Shown piece by piece: positions 1 to 11,749 of a stretch of DNA of 64,000 nucleotides. How positions within the stretch are numbered: position 1 is the first letter of the stretch; each line of letters begins with the position of its first letter. The notes beneath the pieces are model-generated. The model had not been told where the DNA came from. It was given only the letters and a program-made list of their open reading frames with translations, and did not search any database. The position numbers and the translations under genes were made by a program. The stretch is from Histoplasma ohiense (lineage: Eukaryota; Ascomycota; Eurotiomycetes; Onygenales; Ajellomycetaceae): assembly GCA_017607445.1 (NCBI GenBank), contig JAEVHH010000004.1:558001-622000 (forward strand). Reading direction: 5' to 3'.

Positions 1-599
1 TTCCATCTGTCATTCAAGTCATCAGATGATATATCTTGTTTTCAGTGAAACAGAGCATTCACAAAGATGTTCTCTACTTCAGATCAATAACAAATTGTGA
101 ATGAAAAATAGCTAAGAAACAATGATCAACACATATATCTCTCAGTAAGCTTACAAGTGATTGTGAAGTACTCTAGATTCTTATGATCAGTAACAATCTC
201 AAATCTCTTGACACTCATGAGTTTGAATTCCCATTCTTCAAGATATCATATAATCACTAGAAGCTTCTTGTCATAGATCTTGTAGTTGCATTCAGTGAGT
301 GACATCTTTTTCAAGATGAAGACACAAGATTATAGAACATCTTCATTGTCATATTGCATCAGTGTTTCATCTACTACATAATCTGAGACATCTGTTTTGA
401 GAATTGTATGCTTATCTGAATTGAATGATTGCAGCATTGAGATGTTTGTGAATATACACTTCAGCTTTTTGAATGCTGTGTCTGCTTCATCAGTTCATTG
501 AAATATAGTGTCTTTCTGAGTCAGATCTGTTAGTGATTGTATGATATCAGAGAAGTTCTTGATAAATCTTCAGTAGAAGTTGACAAACTCTAGAAAGCT

Positions 600-1979
600 T
601 CTAGTCTCTTTTACTGAGACTGATGTCTCTCAGTTGAGAATTGCTTCCATCTTCTTAGAATTCATATATACATCTTTTTCAGCTTTGATGATGAATTCTA
701 GATAGATCATAGACTTGATTTCAAAGTTGCATTTGTCAATATCCACTTGCAGTTCAGCTTTTTGTAGGCAGTCAAGAACTTGTTGTATGTGCTTACAGTG
801 CTCAGTGAGCAATCCATCAGTGAAGATCAAGATATTGTTCATATACACTGAGACAATCTCATTGAGCAGATCTCATAGAGCTCAGTTAATGTATTTCTGA
901 AACATACTCAAAACATTCACTAATTCAAAGAGAGTCACTGTTCATTTGTATAATCTGTAACATATATGAAAGACAGTTAGTCATTCATCATCTTCATTAA
1001 TTCTTATCTTGTAGAAGGCCACAGAGATGTCAAGTTTCATAAATCATTTTGCTTTTTCTATTCATTTGAGTGTTTCATTGATGAGTGGAAGAGAGTATCA
1101 GTCCTTTCATGTAATCTTGTTGAGTTCTTAATAGTCAATGCAGAATCATAAGTCATCTTCTGATTTCTTTGCAAACAGTACAGATGCTGCAGTAGATGAG
1201 TTGTTAACACAAATAAAGTTTTTATCTAGTAATCTGTTGAGTGTTTTTCATAGAATGAGGAGCTCATTGCATGATATGCTGTAGAGAGGATCTCAGAATG
1301 ATTGCAGATTCTTATCATCTTTCTTAATAAGCTCAATTGTATGATCTATATCAGATTCTCAGTGAGAGGGAAGCTTTTCAGCTTCTTTCTTATCAAACAC
1401 ATCTGTGAAGTCTTTGTATAATTCAGATAGTTTCTTGCACAGTTTCTTGAGATCTTTAGATTCTAACTTTTCTAACACTTTTTTGATATTCATCATACTA
1501 GCAGTGAACACTTGGACATTCTTCTTCTCATGCACTTGGCAGATTAGTAGTTTGTATGCTTTCACTGATATCTGAATGAGATCAGCAGTTCTATCAATGT
1601 TCTTCTTGTAAACACAGTTGTCTTCTGAAAAAATAAGACAGTGGTTGCATGCATCCAACAAGATTTCAAATTCTGTGAGTCATGATAGACTGAGCATTAG
1701 GTTGTACTCAAGGTCTTGTATTTCATATATATATATATTCTTTTTCTCATGTTCTTCTACATCAACATTAAATCTTATCATGTTGTAGAAGGCAGATTCT
1801 CTGAGGCTGTCAAATTCACTGAGCTTATACAGTTTGAAAAAGAGAATACACTGAAGCTTATGCTTCTTGATCAGCTGAATGTCTATAAGAGTGTAGTGAA
1901 GAAAACCACTGTCTATCATTGCTTGTATGTTGATTAAGTTATTTACAATGACAGAGATTATAATTGTGTTCACTTGCAT
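600..1979 (-). pseudogene. A1 protease and reverse transcriptase remnant
   Basis: Decayed pol fragments. At 1680-1979 the minus strand encodes a retropepsin-like segment with the motif AMIDSG. At 1359-1661 it encodes the start of the RT domain (the ELYKDFTDVFD segment). At 630-848 it encodes the RT palm with YMNNILIFTD. The fragments are in the order expected of gypsy pol and match copies A2 and A3. Stops and missense changes rule out activity. Confidence 0.85.
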
Positions 1980-3060
1980 TTTCTGCTTGAATCTTCAACT
2001 AGCTTTTTGCTTCTTGAGTTTTTATTCATGTTTTAAAGTGAGAGCTCATCTTTTCCCTGTTCTTGTCTATCCACAGACAACACAGCATTCACACACATGG
2101 AAGATTTACTCAGAGTGATTGCATTCAGACATTGATTTGTGAAGTGCTCTGACTTGTCACAGTGTATGCAGACTTCTCTGATAATTCAGTCAACAGTGTT
2201 CTTCTCTGAAACATTGAAGACTCTTGAGCAACTTGCATTTATGTGTGGGACTCAGTTCATTGATTCTGATTCAGAGGTGGGGGATGCTGCAGAGTGATTC
2301 AAAACATACACATTTGTTCAGCAGAATTCTCTGCAATTTTGAAGTGTGTGAAATTGAGACAGATTGTTGTTCAACAGACAAAGATCAGCACAGAATTCAC
2401 TGTATATTGAGAGCTTCAGACATTCTATATTTCAGTTATGCAACTGAAAGTTCAAGTTCTTGAACAATATATTGATCTTGATAATGTTGTCTCAGTCTTG
2501 CCCACCTGCTTCTAGAAGCTTGTGATTGAATTCAGAAAGATAAGTTGCCAACATGACATTCATCTGACAAATTTAATTAAGCCAGTCTAATGTCTTGGCT
2601 TGAAGTATAGAATTGAGGAAGAGAGAGTCAAGTTGTTGAAAGACTAGCTCTGACATACACTGATGATTCTGATAATGATTCATTCAGAATTGAAATTTTA
2701 CTAACACATTGTCATTCAATCTGCTATGAATATACCACACTTGATTGAATAGTGAGTCTATTGCTCATTCATCAATGTCCAATTTGATGTTTGCTTTTGA
2801 CTTTCACATGAGATAGAGCACTAGGTCTCTCTCATATTTGTCAAGAATTGAAAGCTTCTCTCTTGAGAGCTTTTCATGAGATACAGATGTAGAAGAAACA
2901 ATGAACACAGAAGTGCTCATCTCAGTCAGTCATTATTGCAATTCAGCTATTTGTAGCATCTGCTGCTGGAGGATGCTTTGTAGATCTAAGTTATCATCCA
3001 CTGCATTCAGATGCAGTGGGTGTTTGTAGAATTGTTCATAGTTCATTTCAATGTCTAAGA

Positions 3061-3446
3061 ATATGTAATAATAATATAAAAAAAGAAAAGGAATATTTGT
3101 AGACACTTGATTCTCTCACAGACACTATTTGCAGTGTTGTGATGCTAAGCTTGATCAAGCTTCTTCATGAATGCTATTTGCAGTGTTACAGTTTGTAGAC
3201 ACTCAGACCTTGTAGAACATGATTGATTGTGTTTCAGATGCTTAGACACAACAGTCTATATAACTAATGATAAGAACACTCAGATTCATGAGAGATCTTT
3301 TGTAATGACTAGACACTCAGATCTGTAAACAATGCACTCAGATGTAAGAACTGATAACAAGACACTCAGATCTTAAATGACACACTCAGATATAAGAACT
3401 AATAATAAGACACTCAGATCTAAAATGTAGAAGAATCAATTTGAAA
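3061..3446 (-). repeat. Family A leader with CACTCAGAT repeats and a 16-bp palindrome
   Basis: Between the 5' LTR and gag of A1 the motif CACTCAGA(T/C) recurs about seven times in roughly 240 bp (about 3180-3425). The perfect palindrome AAGCTTGATCAAGCTT lies at 3147-3162. The same palindrome is intact in A2 at 22598-22613 despite heavy mutation around it, and A2 has the same motif series at 22630-22875. No obvious tRNA primer-binding site was recognised next to the LTR. The role (packaging, priming, dimerisation) is unknown. Confidence 0.6.
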
Positions 3447-3980
3447 TGTAACAGATGTACTTCAATTAACAATTTAATACTATTCTAATTACAGATTACA
3501 AATTGATTAAGGAAAGAAAGAGAAAAAAAATCAGAAGAAAAGGTCATATGAAGAGGATTCTTATAGAGAAAAGTTTGAGATGGAAGAATATCAGAAGTCA
3601 CTCCACAGTGAAGTGTGAAGTGAAAGAACATTAAGAGATACATGTAAGAATCATTAGAGACTACACAAGTGTGGAGTGTGAAGCAGAGAAATCATTAAGA
3701 GCTATATGAAAGAATTGTTAGAGACTATATGAGTGCAGAACACAGAGCAGAAGAACATTAGAAGCTATATGAAAGAATTGTTAGAGACTACACAAGTGCA
3801 GAGCACAGAGCAGAAGAATGTTAAGAGCTATATGAAAGAATCATTAGAAACTATACAAGCGCGGAGCATGGAGTGGAAGAACATCAAGGGTTACATGAGG
3901 TCACAGCAACCAGGAACGAGCGGGTGTAGAAGGGGAGTTGATTGTGTAAGTTAATTACTAACAGATGCTAACCCGTCACA
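3447..3980 (-). repeat. 5' LTR of A1 (family A, 534 bp)
   Basis: On the plus strand it starts TGTAACAGATGTAC and ends ACCCGTCACA, the TG...CA ends of family A (sense start TGTGACGGG). It contains four full copies plus a partial copy of a 63-bp unit (about 3610-3890). Because 63 is a multiple of three, the units read through as a 21-residue repeat on the plus strand; there is no reason to think this is a real protein. Confidence 0.88.
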
Positions 3981-5291
3981 TCAGTATCCTTTTCCTTCAT
4001 GCATTGATTTTTCAAAAACTTAGCAGCTTTTTCAAGATTCTCAACCTCTTGCATCTGATCTTGATATTTCTTTTTTCTTTTCTTTAGAAACTCAATTTCA
4101 GAAATCTCTTCAGAAAACACATCTCTCTTCATCATATTGATAGATATAGATGATTTGATTGTGTTTCAGTCTATTTTTCCTACTAGTAATAGTAACTAGA
4201 TCAAGTTTTTCAAGAGAACTTAACAAACTGAAACTGATTTTTAAAGATAAATCAGTTAAATCTTCACAAATTGAGTGCTACAAATATAAGAAAGGGGAGA
4301 ACTAATGACTTCAATTTGAATAAGTCAAGATTAAAGTATCAGTTTTTGATAGAAAAACTGATAAAAAAGACTCAGCTTTTTGAAGAGAAGCTGTTAAAAC
4401 TAGCTATTTATATTCTTTACTGTAAAAATTTCCCCACACAACAAGTGTGCAGCTCAATTAACCCAGCAGAGATATATAAAAGCAAATTAACAAGTATTAA
4501 TGAAAGCTCTTCAGTCACTAAACAAAGTTAAAGAAATATGACTTTGAGCAAGACTTCACTGTTTTATTAACTCAGAGCTAAAACAGTGAAAACACTCTAT
4601 CTCTTTCAAACTTTGTCTTTTTCTTAATTAAAAAGCTTCTCAAAGTTTCTGCTTAAACTAGATCTCATCTCAGTTTAAGATTATATTTCTGAAATATCAA
4701 AAGCTTTCAATACTAAATGAATTCCTTTTCATTCAAATTGAACCACTTTATTTTACTGAATAGCTCTCAATAAGTTGAATATTGAGTTTCCAAAGAAATG
4801 AGTATGCAAATGAAGAATCAACAGGCTAAATCTGTACTTTTTTCCTTTATAATAGATTATATATATATAAATATATATACAAACTACTTGCAGGGACTAA
4901 GCTATCTTTCAAACACTGAAATTTCCACTTTTATTCTATGTTTATATCAATGGAGAGATTATTCGGAGGGATTCGATGAGGGATTCAAGAGATGATGGGT
5001 TCAAATTGATGGGGTATGCACTAGTCAATTGTGCTGAGGTATCTTTTTGTTACTTGGCAGGCACGTGTGGCTGGGAGGTACTCAGGGGGGACTTGGCACG
5101 GGTGCATTGGAACACAAAAATCAATCAGAGTTTTCTCAAACAGAGAATCAAGAATAACTCAAGCAACTGCAGACCAAATTGAATAAGATTTTAATAGATT
5201 ATCAATTTAAGATAGATCTATCTGTGATCAAAATCTGAGTTGATTTGACTCAGTATTGATGAAGTAATTTGATGAACTGTTGAAGATCTGC
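3981..5291. other. AT-rich gene-free segment between A1 and the B2 stack
   Basis: No gene could be assigned. The minus strand at about 3990-4140 reads as a lysine-rich, coiled-coil-like peptide ending at the A1 LTR. This could be the tail of an old transposase or host protein, but there is no diagnostic motif. At 4940-5130 there is a short patch with ordinary CG content that is clearly less mutated than its surroundings. A TA-rich run lies near 4855-4880. This is the left half of the site into which B2 inserted; the right half resumes at 26294. Confidence 0.5.
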
Positions 5292-5562
5292 TGTAAGAGA
5301 TGGTTGTAGGTATAATTATGAGAGTAGTGTGAAGTATGCATGTAGAGTGTTAAGAAGGTAGCAATCTCTATTATTCAAAGCTAATTGCTGATCTTCTAAT
5401 ATCTATGAATATCAGTGAGCATTATATAGACAATCATCATGCACTACAGCTGTCTATGATGCTGTGTGCTATATCTCTCTTCATTAATTCTGATGTGTTC
5501 TGTGTTCTTCTATCATTATATAGCTATTTTCTAATATAGATATCTCTGTTGCATCTATTACA
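5292..5562 (-). repeat. 3' LTR of B2 (271 bp)
   Basis: Starts TGTAAGAGATGG and ends ATCTATTACA on the plus strand. It aligns over its full length in reverse complement with 11374-11644 and 24346-24616, all exactly 271 bp. The flank 5287-5291 (TCTGC) is one copy of the B2 target-site duplication. Confidence 0.92.
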
Positions 5563-6124
5563 ATTATTTCTCTTCTTCAAAGACCTGGTTCTCAGAGCTT
5601 CTTACTGTGACATGTGAAGTTTGTAATATGTGCTGCATGATTGATATTGTATGAAGTTCACAGAATTGAGCTGAATTAATTGTTGAGATTAATTTCAAAG
5701 TATTGCTGTTTCAGAAGAACATTTTTTCATCTTCAGTGTCATTGCAATTCAATTATGATTTAGACACAATTTCTGAACCTCTTTTCTTTGACTTTTACAT
5801 CAAAAAATTGTATTCTAACAAAATCATCACCATCATCACCATCAATGATTTTTTATTTAAAAAGAATATATTAATTTATCAAACAAAGTATGCTGTATTC
5901 TTCTATACAATTTTTATTGCAAAATTTGAAGTTTTGATTGTGTGGTTGTATTTTCCATTTTGGGTTGAGTTTTGTGTTGTTGTAATCTTTTTGATCAATA
6001 TTACAATATTGATTTCAATCTTCAACATCTGTTTTTCTTTCTTGTTGCTTTTGCTTCTTCTTCTTCTTTGAACAAGGTCTTGATACTGATTAAAGTTATG
6101 ATAAAATATCAGAACCAGCTGTTT

Positions 6125-7256
6125 CTGTTGCTGGTTTGAAGTCTATGAAGAATGATATGCTGTCTGTCATTGAGAGCATTTGCTTGAATTGTCTGGAGAG
6201 ATTGCAGAATCCTTCAGTATATTCTTACTTTATAAACAATGAATGAATATACTGTCATATCTGCTATATATCAAATAGAAGTTGTGCTGTCATAAGTTTT
6301 CTTAAACTGAGATTGTTATGAGTACTAATGAGTTATAGATGTCTGAGTGCTTTCATGAAACTAATCAATCTTTGATTGATGAATTTCACAAAATACTGCT
6401 CTCTGACAAAGTTTCAGATGAGAGATTTACCACATATCAAACTGCTGTTGTGAGATTTGTACTTGATGTGCAGATCTACAAGAATACAGATGAGGTTCTA
6501 GAATTCTATATGAACTCTGATAATCTATTGTCACAGCAGAGTGTGATATTCAATCATAGCAGTGTTTCAGAAAGCATATTTTTGCATTCTGCTATTACAT
6601 CAGTATCATTCTCACTGAGTCAAGATCTTGATATGTTATTTGAGTTGATTGATAATGTAGACAAAGATGAGGAAGCAGATGATCTCATTGAAATATTAAA
6701 AAGAAATACAGTAGTATATTGCTGTTGTTGTATTCAACATTTGACAATGTCTCTTCATCATTATTGTGAGTCTGCTGAGAATTGATGCAAAAAATGCAAG
6801 CACTGCTTGATGACAAAGCACATCTGCATTTCAGTAAGTTATTATTCAAAACAGATGTTTTTATGATATATAATATTAACTTTCTATTAGATGTCAGTGG
6901 ATACTGTTGAATTGACTCAGACAGTTATCAACACTGCTGAGAATCTAATTGTTGCTGATGTGGACATTTCAAATGTTAATATTTTGCAGAGTGCTGTGAC
7001 TGCAGTGATTAAATTCTTTGCTGTGAAGATTCAAGAGATTCAATGAGACAGTTCTTCTGAGACTCTGACTGAAACAGTGATTGATGAGATCTCAGTGGTT
7101 ACATCATCAGTTGTAGCTTCCAAGTTATTGTTGAAACATTGTGCTTTGTCAGTTGAGAAAATCTGAGATAATAAGCAGGTTTGTCTTGATAACAATTTCT
7201 TGAATGATACTGATCAAGCTGAGGCAGATCTGTTTTTTAATCTCTGAGTGAAATAA
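6125..7256 (+). pseudogene. Antisense multi-exon ORF of family B with two Cys6 zinc-finger-like motifs (B2 copy)
   Basis: This frame runs opposite to gag-pol, between pol and the 3' LTR, and is tail to tail with pol. It reads as phase-0 exons: about 6125-6291, 6339-6833 and 6891-7256. The introns are 6292-6338 (TACTAAT before TATAG; donor now ATAAGT, as if from CGTAAGT) and 6834-6890 (GTAAGT...TTCTATTAG, 57 nt). Exon A carries C-x2-C-x11-C-x8-C-x2-C-x6-C at 6181-6285 (third Cys now Tyr). Exon B carries the same pattern with x9 at 6720-6827, then an intron. Exon C (121 codons) is acidic with no recognised domain. In-frame TGAs at 6783 and in exon C mark decay. A nucleic-acid-binding role is inferred from the cysteines only. 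The 5' end is unclear; weak open frame extends back to about 5700. Confidence 0.6.
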
Positions 7257-7296
7257 ATATATTCAACAGTCATCATTATCTTCTTTGTTTTTGTTT

Positions 7297-10200
7297 ACTG
7301 ACTGACTTCTAATAGATTTTATTAAACTGTTTCAAGTACTTCTGACTGTTCATCAAGTTTTTCTCAGATTTCCAAGAATTATCTGTGTCTGTACAATCTT
7401 TTCATTTGACAAGATATTGTGTTTGACTGCAGTATTGATGCTTATCTAATATAGCTTCAACTTTTCATTTCTCTTACACATCTATAATTATCAGTTCTGC
7501 TTGCAGAATTTGTCTGTTGCATGTGTGATAAGATTTGAGAAGAGAAACATGGAATACAGAATGAATTTCTTTATATTACAGTGTGAGTTTCAGTTTGTAC
7601 ATCTGTGTATCATGAATATCAATTATTTGAAAGGGATTCAAAAATTGATGATCTAGTTTGGGTGAGAATTGCAAGGTGGATATATTTTTTGCACACAGCA
7701 TTACTCAGTTCTCTATCTTAAAGCTTTTTGATATATGATGCTGATTGTAATACTTTTTCTCAGCTGCTCTGACAGCTTTCAGACATTCTCAAATCTTGTT
7801 CTCTGCTTGCTTCATTCATTTCACTTGTTTCATTGCCAATTTTGACACATCTGTGCTTGGGGGTTCCACATCTATACAAAGTTCAGTTGATCAGCTGATC
7901 ATTGCTTCAGATGATATCATTTTTATCAATATGTGAAAGATGTTGTTATATACTCATTGTGTCAGAGAAATCTATTCTATCCAATTATCTTGCTGATAGC
8001 TGCAATATGTGTGAAGATAATATTCAATCATCTGATTCAATCATTCTGTCTGATCATTGGTTTGCAGGTGGAATGCTGTTGATAATTTTTGTTGAACATG
8101 AAGCAGATAACACAATATCAATCAAAACTTGCTATTTATTAATGAATTTTGATTGCTAATAATGTTCACAGATAGATCAAAGTTCTTCACAATTCTTTAT
8201 ACAATAATATTTATAAGTTCTTCTACATCTAGCTCTGAAGATGTGGACACAATTATGACTCATTTGATGAATAAATCAACAAATATGACAATAGCATTAT
8301 AGATTTGACTTCTCTTTTTATTATCTGACAGATCTTCAATAAAGTTTATGCTAATTGTATGTCATTTCTTATCTGACACTGAATGTGATTGTAGTGATCT
8401 GTACAGTTTGTGCTGCAGTATTTTGATATGTTGATAAATATCACAAGTTCTCACATATTCTGCAATCTCATCACTCATACCATGTCACAAGTACTTGTGT
8501 TTGATTGCTTTGATGATTTTGTCATGTTCAAAATGGTCATTTTGAAGATCATTGTGATTCATTTTCATTATTTTATGTTTTATGATCTTGTTTTGTGATA
8601 TGTAGACTTTATCATCTTTTCTGAGCAGGTCATCTTTATCTACTGCTCAGATTGAATGATTATCTATACTAGCATTATTCATCTCTAGTCTTCTGTGAAG
8701 TTCAGATGTGTTGATGTCTCTATTCTGAATCTGTAGTAAGAGTTTGATGATAGATTCAGCTATCTCTTCACAATAGACTGTCTCAGACTCAAATATCTTG
8801 ACAGCTAGAATCTGTGATATCAGAGTCTCTAGATTTAACTCTGTAATATCTGTGATCTCATTCTCATCCACAGATGTGTTTTTTATTCTGCAGAAGTTAT
8901 TATCATTGATGACTATAAGTTTCTTTATTCAACAATTTTCATTAGCTTGCAGATCTTTTCACATCATCTTGATACATTGATCTAATTTTGTATTTTCTTT
9001 TGTCTTTAGTGACTTAAAGATCTTCTTATGCAGCTTCTTTTACAGAGTAGAGAGCTCTGTCAAGAAAGCTGTGTGTTTTACAAAATCTGAGTGATGACTT
9101 GATACATCTGTGGGATTATTTTTCTTAGAATGATGCTCTATTTCAAAATTGAATGCTGAGAGTATTTTCATTCAGTGAATCTGACACTCATTTAGCTGCT
9201 TCATTGTCATGAAGTGTTGGAGATTGACATGATCAGATAAAACAGTTATTGAGTGTCTGCTATTATATAAGTAGTGATATCATTGTCTGAAAGCTTCTAC
9301 AATCAGCAACATTTCTAGATTATATATTTAATAATATCTTTCTATTTCTGTGAGCTTTCTAGACCAAAATGTGATTGGGTGTCAGTGATCATCATTCATT
9401 AATTGTGATATTACTGTGGTGATTGCAACATCAGATCCATCCATTTCTATATGAAGTTTTCACTGTGAATCAAAGTGAATCAACAATGATACTTTTGTAA
9501 AGCATTCTTTTAACTGCAAAATTGTGTGCTTGCAGTTTTTGTCTAACTGAACAGATATGTTATTCTTTTCTCTTTTTGTTTTGTAATCTTTTAACAATTT
9601 GATCAGAGGTGCTGTTATTATCAAGAACTTATATATGAATTGATGATAGAAATTGATGAATTCTAGAAATATTTGCAATTTGTTTATAGTTCATGATTCT
9701 GATCAATCTAAAATTATGTTGACACAGTATTTCTCAACAGTAATGCTCTGTGTAGTAATTATGAAACTCAAAAATCCAATTTCTGTTGTGTGGAATGTAC
9801 ACTTACTAAGTTTGACATATAGTCTCCATCACCTTAACCATTCCAGCACATTCTTAACATGGATGACATGTTCATCAAGTGTGTTTGAATAGATTACAAT
9901 ATTATCAAGATAAGTCATGCAATATACATCTAAAAGATTGCTGTGGGCTTTGTTGATATAAGATTGAAAGATTGCAGAGGCATTGATTAGCTCAAAAGAT
10001 AAGACTAGATATTCAAAATGTTCATATTATGTTTGAAATACTGTTTTTCATTCATCCTCTGCTTGTATGTGAATTCTATGATACACATCTCTAAGATTCA
10101 GTTGTGTATATATTTTGGCATCTGCTAATCTATCAAGTATTTCATTTATCAAGAGCAGTGGATATTGATTCTTGACTGTTATTTCATTCAATTCTTGATA

Positions 10201-11373
10201 ATTCATACAAAGACACAGGGTTTCATTCTTCTTGAGTGTGAATAATACTGATGTGCTGGTTGAGCTCTTGAATGGATGTATTCAATTCTTCTCTAACATC
10301 TTTTCAATATATTCTCAGAGGACAGAGAGTTCTTGAGGTGATAAGTTATATATTGATTGATATGAGAGTTTCTTGCCAGGTTTGAGGTCTATGGCATGAT
10401 CATAAGATGCATGTTCCACATCAGATATGTCTTTTTGAAATACATCAAGATAATTTTTATAATCATCTGGAATATTTGACTCAGTTGCTGCACTCGCAGC
10501 TTGTAATGATAAGACAGTGAATATAATATTGTCATCATCAATTAGTATTGTGAATTCTTTAGCAGTATTCAGATGTATGTGGTTAATATTCAATGCTTTT
10601 CTATAGATTCAACATCTTCACATCCAGTCAATATCAGAGTTCACAGCTTTCAATCACAGCATGCTCAAAATTATATCATATCTGCTAATATCAGTCTTTT
10701 TGAAATGATGGAATTTTTTTTGAAGAATATATTCATTATCAATAATCTTCATTGCAGCTCTTCATTGTTTATATGATTTAATCTTATGATTATCAACTGC
10801 TTCCACTACTTTTGGTTTATCTTCTGCTTTTGAGAAATATTTTGATGCTTAGATGTGAGACACAAAGTTCACATTCACATCAGAATTCACTAGCATTCAC
10901 ATCATCAACTATCTCACTTCTGTCAGCATTCATATATTCATTGTCAATAATTGTTTATCTCACAGTCTAGTTGTTTGTATTCTCAATGCAGCAGCTGTTT
11001 CTACAATTGAAATTGTTGATTTTTTACTTATCAAACTTGATTACACTTTTCAGAGTGTAACATTCAACAATCATTTGTAATATGACTCTTCTTATGACAG
11101 TGAGAATACTTCTTCATTCAGTTATATTTATCTTTCTTAATTTATTCAGTTGAACTTGTTTGTTTCTCTCATTTTCTCTTGTTTCAATAGTTGCTAGATT
11201 TATCAGAACAATATTGATTCTCTACAAATATCACAGATCTTTCTTTGCAAATAGTATGTCATTGCTTCAGTATATTTTCCTTAAAAGTCTGTAGAGTTTG
11301 AAACAATTCTTTGTAGTTCTGAGGCTCTTGATTTCAATGATCAAGTTCTGTGTGTAATATCTTCAACATCTTA
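7297..11373 (-). pseudogene. B2 gag 3' part and pol remnant
   Basis: Minus-strand pol, collinear with B1 pol. RT begins near 10593, with the polypeptide segment around KDISDVEHASYDHAIDLKPG, and continues to about 9700. RNase H follows (about 9200-9680), then the integrase zinc region (about 8380-8600) and core (about 7880-8360), then a chromodomain remnant near 7340-7500. The gag part, including the zinc knuckle near 11050-11110, runs up to the B1 insertion point at 11373. Many stops, mostly TGA, make it non-functional. Plus-strand frames at 7902-8159 and 8410-8598 are its shadows. Confidence 0.8.
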
Positions 11374-11644
11374 TGTAATAGGCGCAACGGAGATATCTAT
11401 ATTAGAAAATAGCTATGTGGCGATAGAAGAACACAGAACACGCCAGAATTAATGAGAAGGGACATAGCACACAGCACCATAGACAGCTGTAGTGTATGGT
11501 GGTCGTTTATATAATGCTCACTGATATTCATAGATATTAGAAGATCAGCAATTAGCTTTGAATAATAGAGCTTGCTATCTTCTTAACATTCTACATGTGT
11601 ACTTCACACTACTTTCATAATTATACCTACAACTATCTCTTACA
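11374..11644 (+). repeat. 5' LTR of B1 (271 bp)
   Basis: Starts TGTAATAGGCGCAACGG and ends ATCTCTTACA. It keeps several CG sites (GGCGCAACGG, GGCGATAG, ACACGCC) that are TG/CA in the other copies, so it is among the least mutated B LTRs here. Immediately downstream the leader has two near-identical CATGCAACATTAGTTAA repeats at about 11704-11740. Confidence 0.92.
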
Positions 11645-11749
11645 ATTCTAATCACTCATAACTTTATTTGAGTGATCTGTTGTTATGCACATCTACAATA
11701 AAGCATGCAACATTAGTTAAAACATGCAACATTAGTTAAAACATACAAG

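Larger units (their letters stand above)
1..3980 (-). mobile_element. Ty3/gypsy chromovirus family A, copy A1 (partial, cut by window edge)
   Basis: Minus-strand element entering from the left. It is collinear with 19463-23430 of copy A2. Reading right to left: 5' LTR (3447-3980), leader (3061-3446), gag (about 2000-3060) with a zinc knuckle near 2120-2165, protease with an IDSG-like motif (1680-1979), reverse transcriptase (about 600-1661), and the start of RNase H (1-480). The RT active site reads YMNNILIFTD instead of YxDD, so both catalytic aspartates are lost, as C-to-T change at CpG would produce. Many stops break the frame, so it is dead. Integrase and the 3' LTR lie outside the window, so its TSD cannot be checked. 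Confidence 0.88.

Noticed and set aside
3061..3446. A CRISPR-like array, because of the repeated CACTCAGAT motif
   Set aside because: Repeats are short, irregularly spaced and part of a retrotransposon leader in a eukaryotic genome; no array was found anywhere in the window.
3733..3954. Plus-strand frame with a 21-residue repeat
   Set aside because: It comes from the 63-bp tandem unit of the family A LTR. Other copies break it and it has no coding context.
4271..4531. 86-aa plus-strand frame
   Set aside because: AT-rich, lysine-rich, no motif or neighbour support; likely chance.
7902..8159. 85-aa plus-strand open frame
   Set aside because: It is the antisense shadow of the B2 integrase core; the same shadow appears on the minus strand at 15650-15907 over the B1 integrase.
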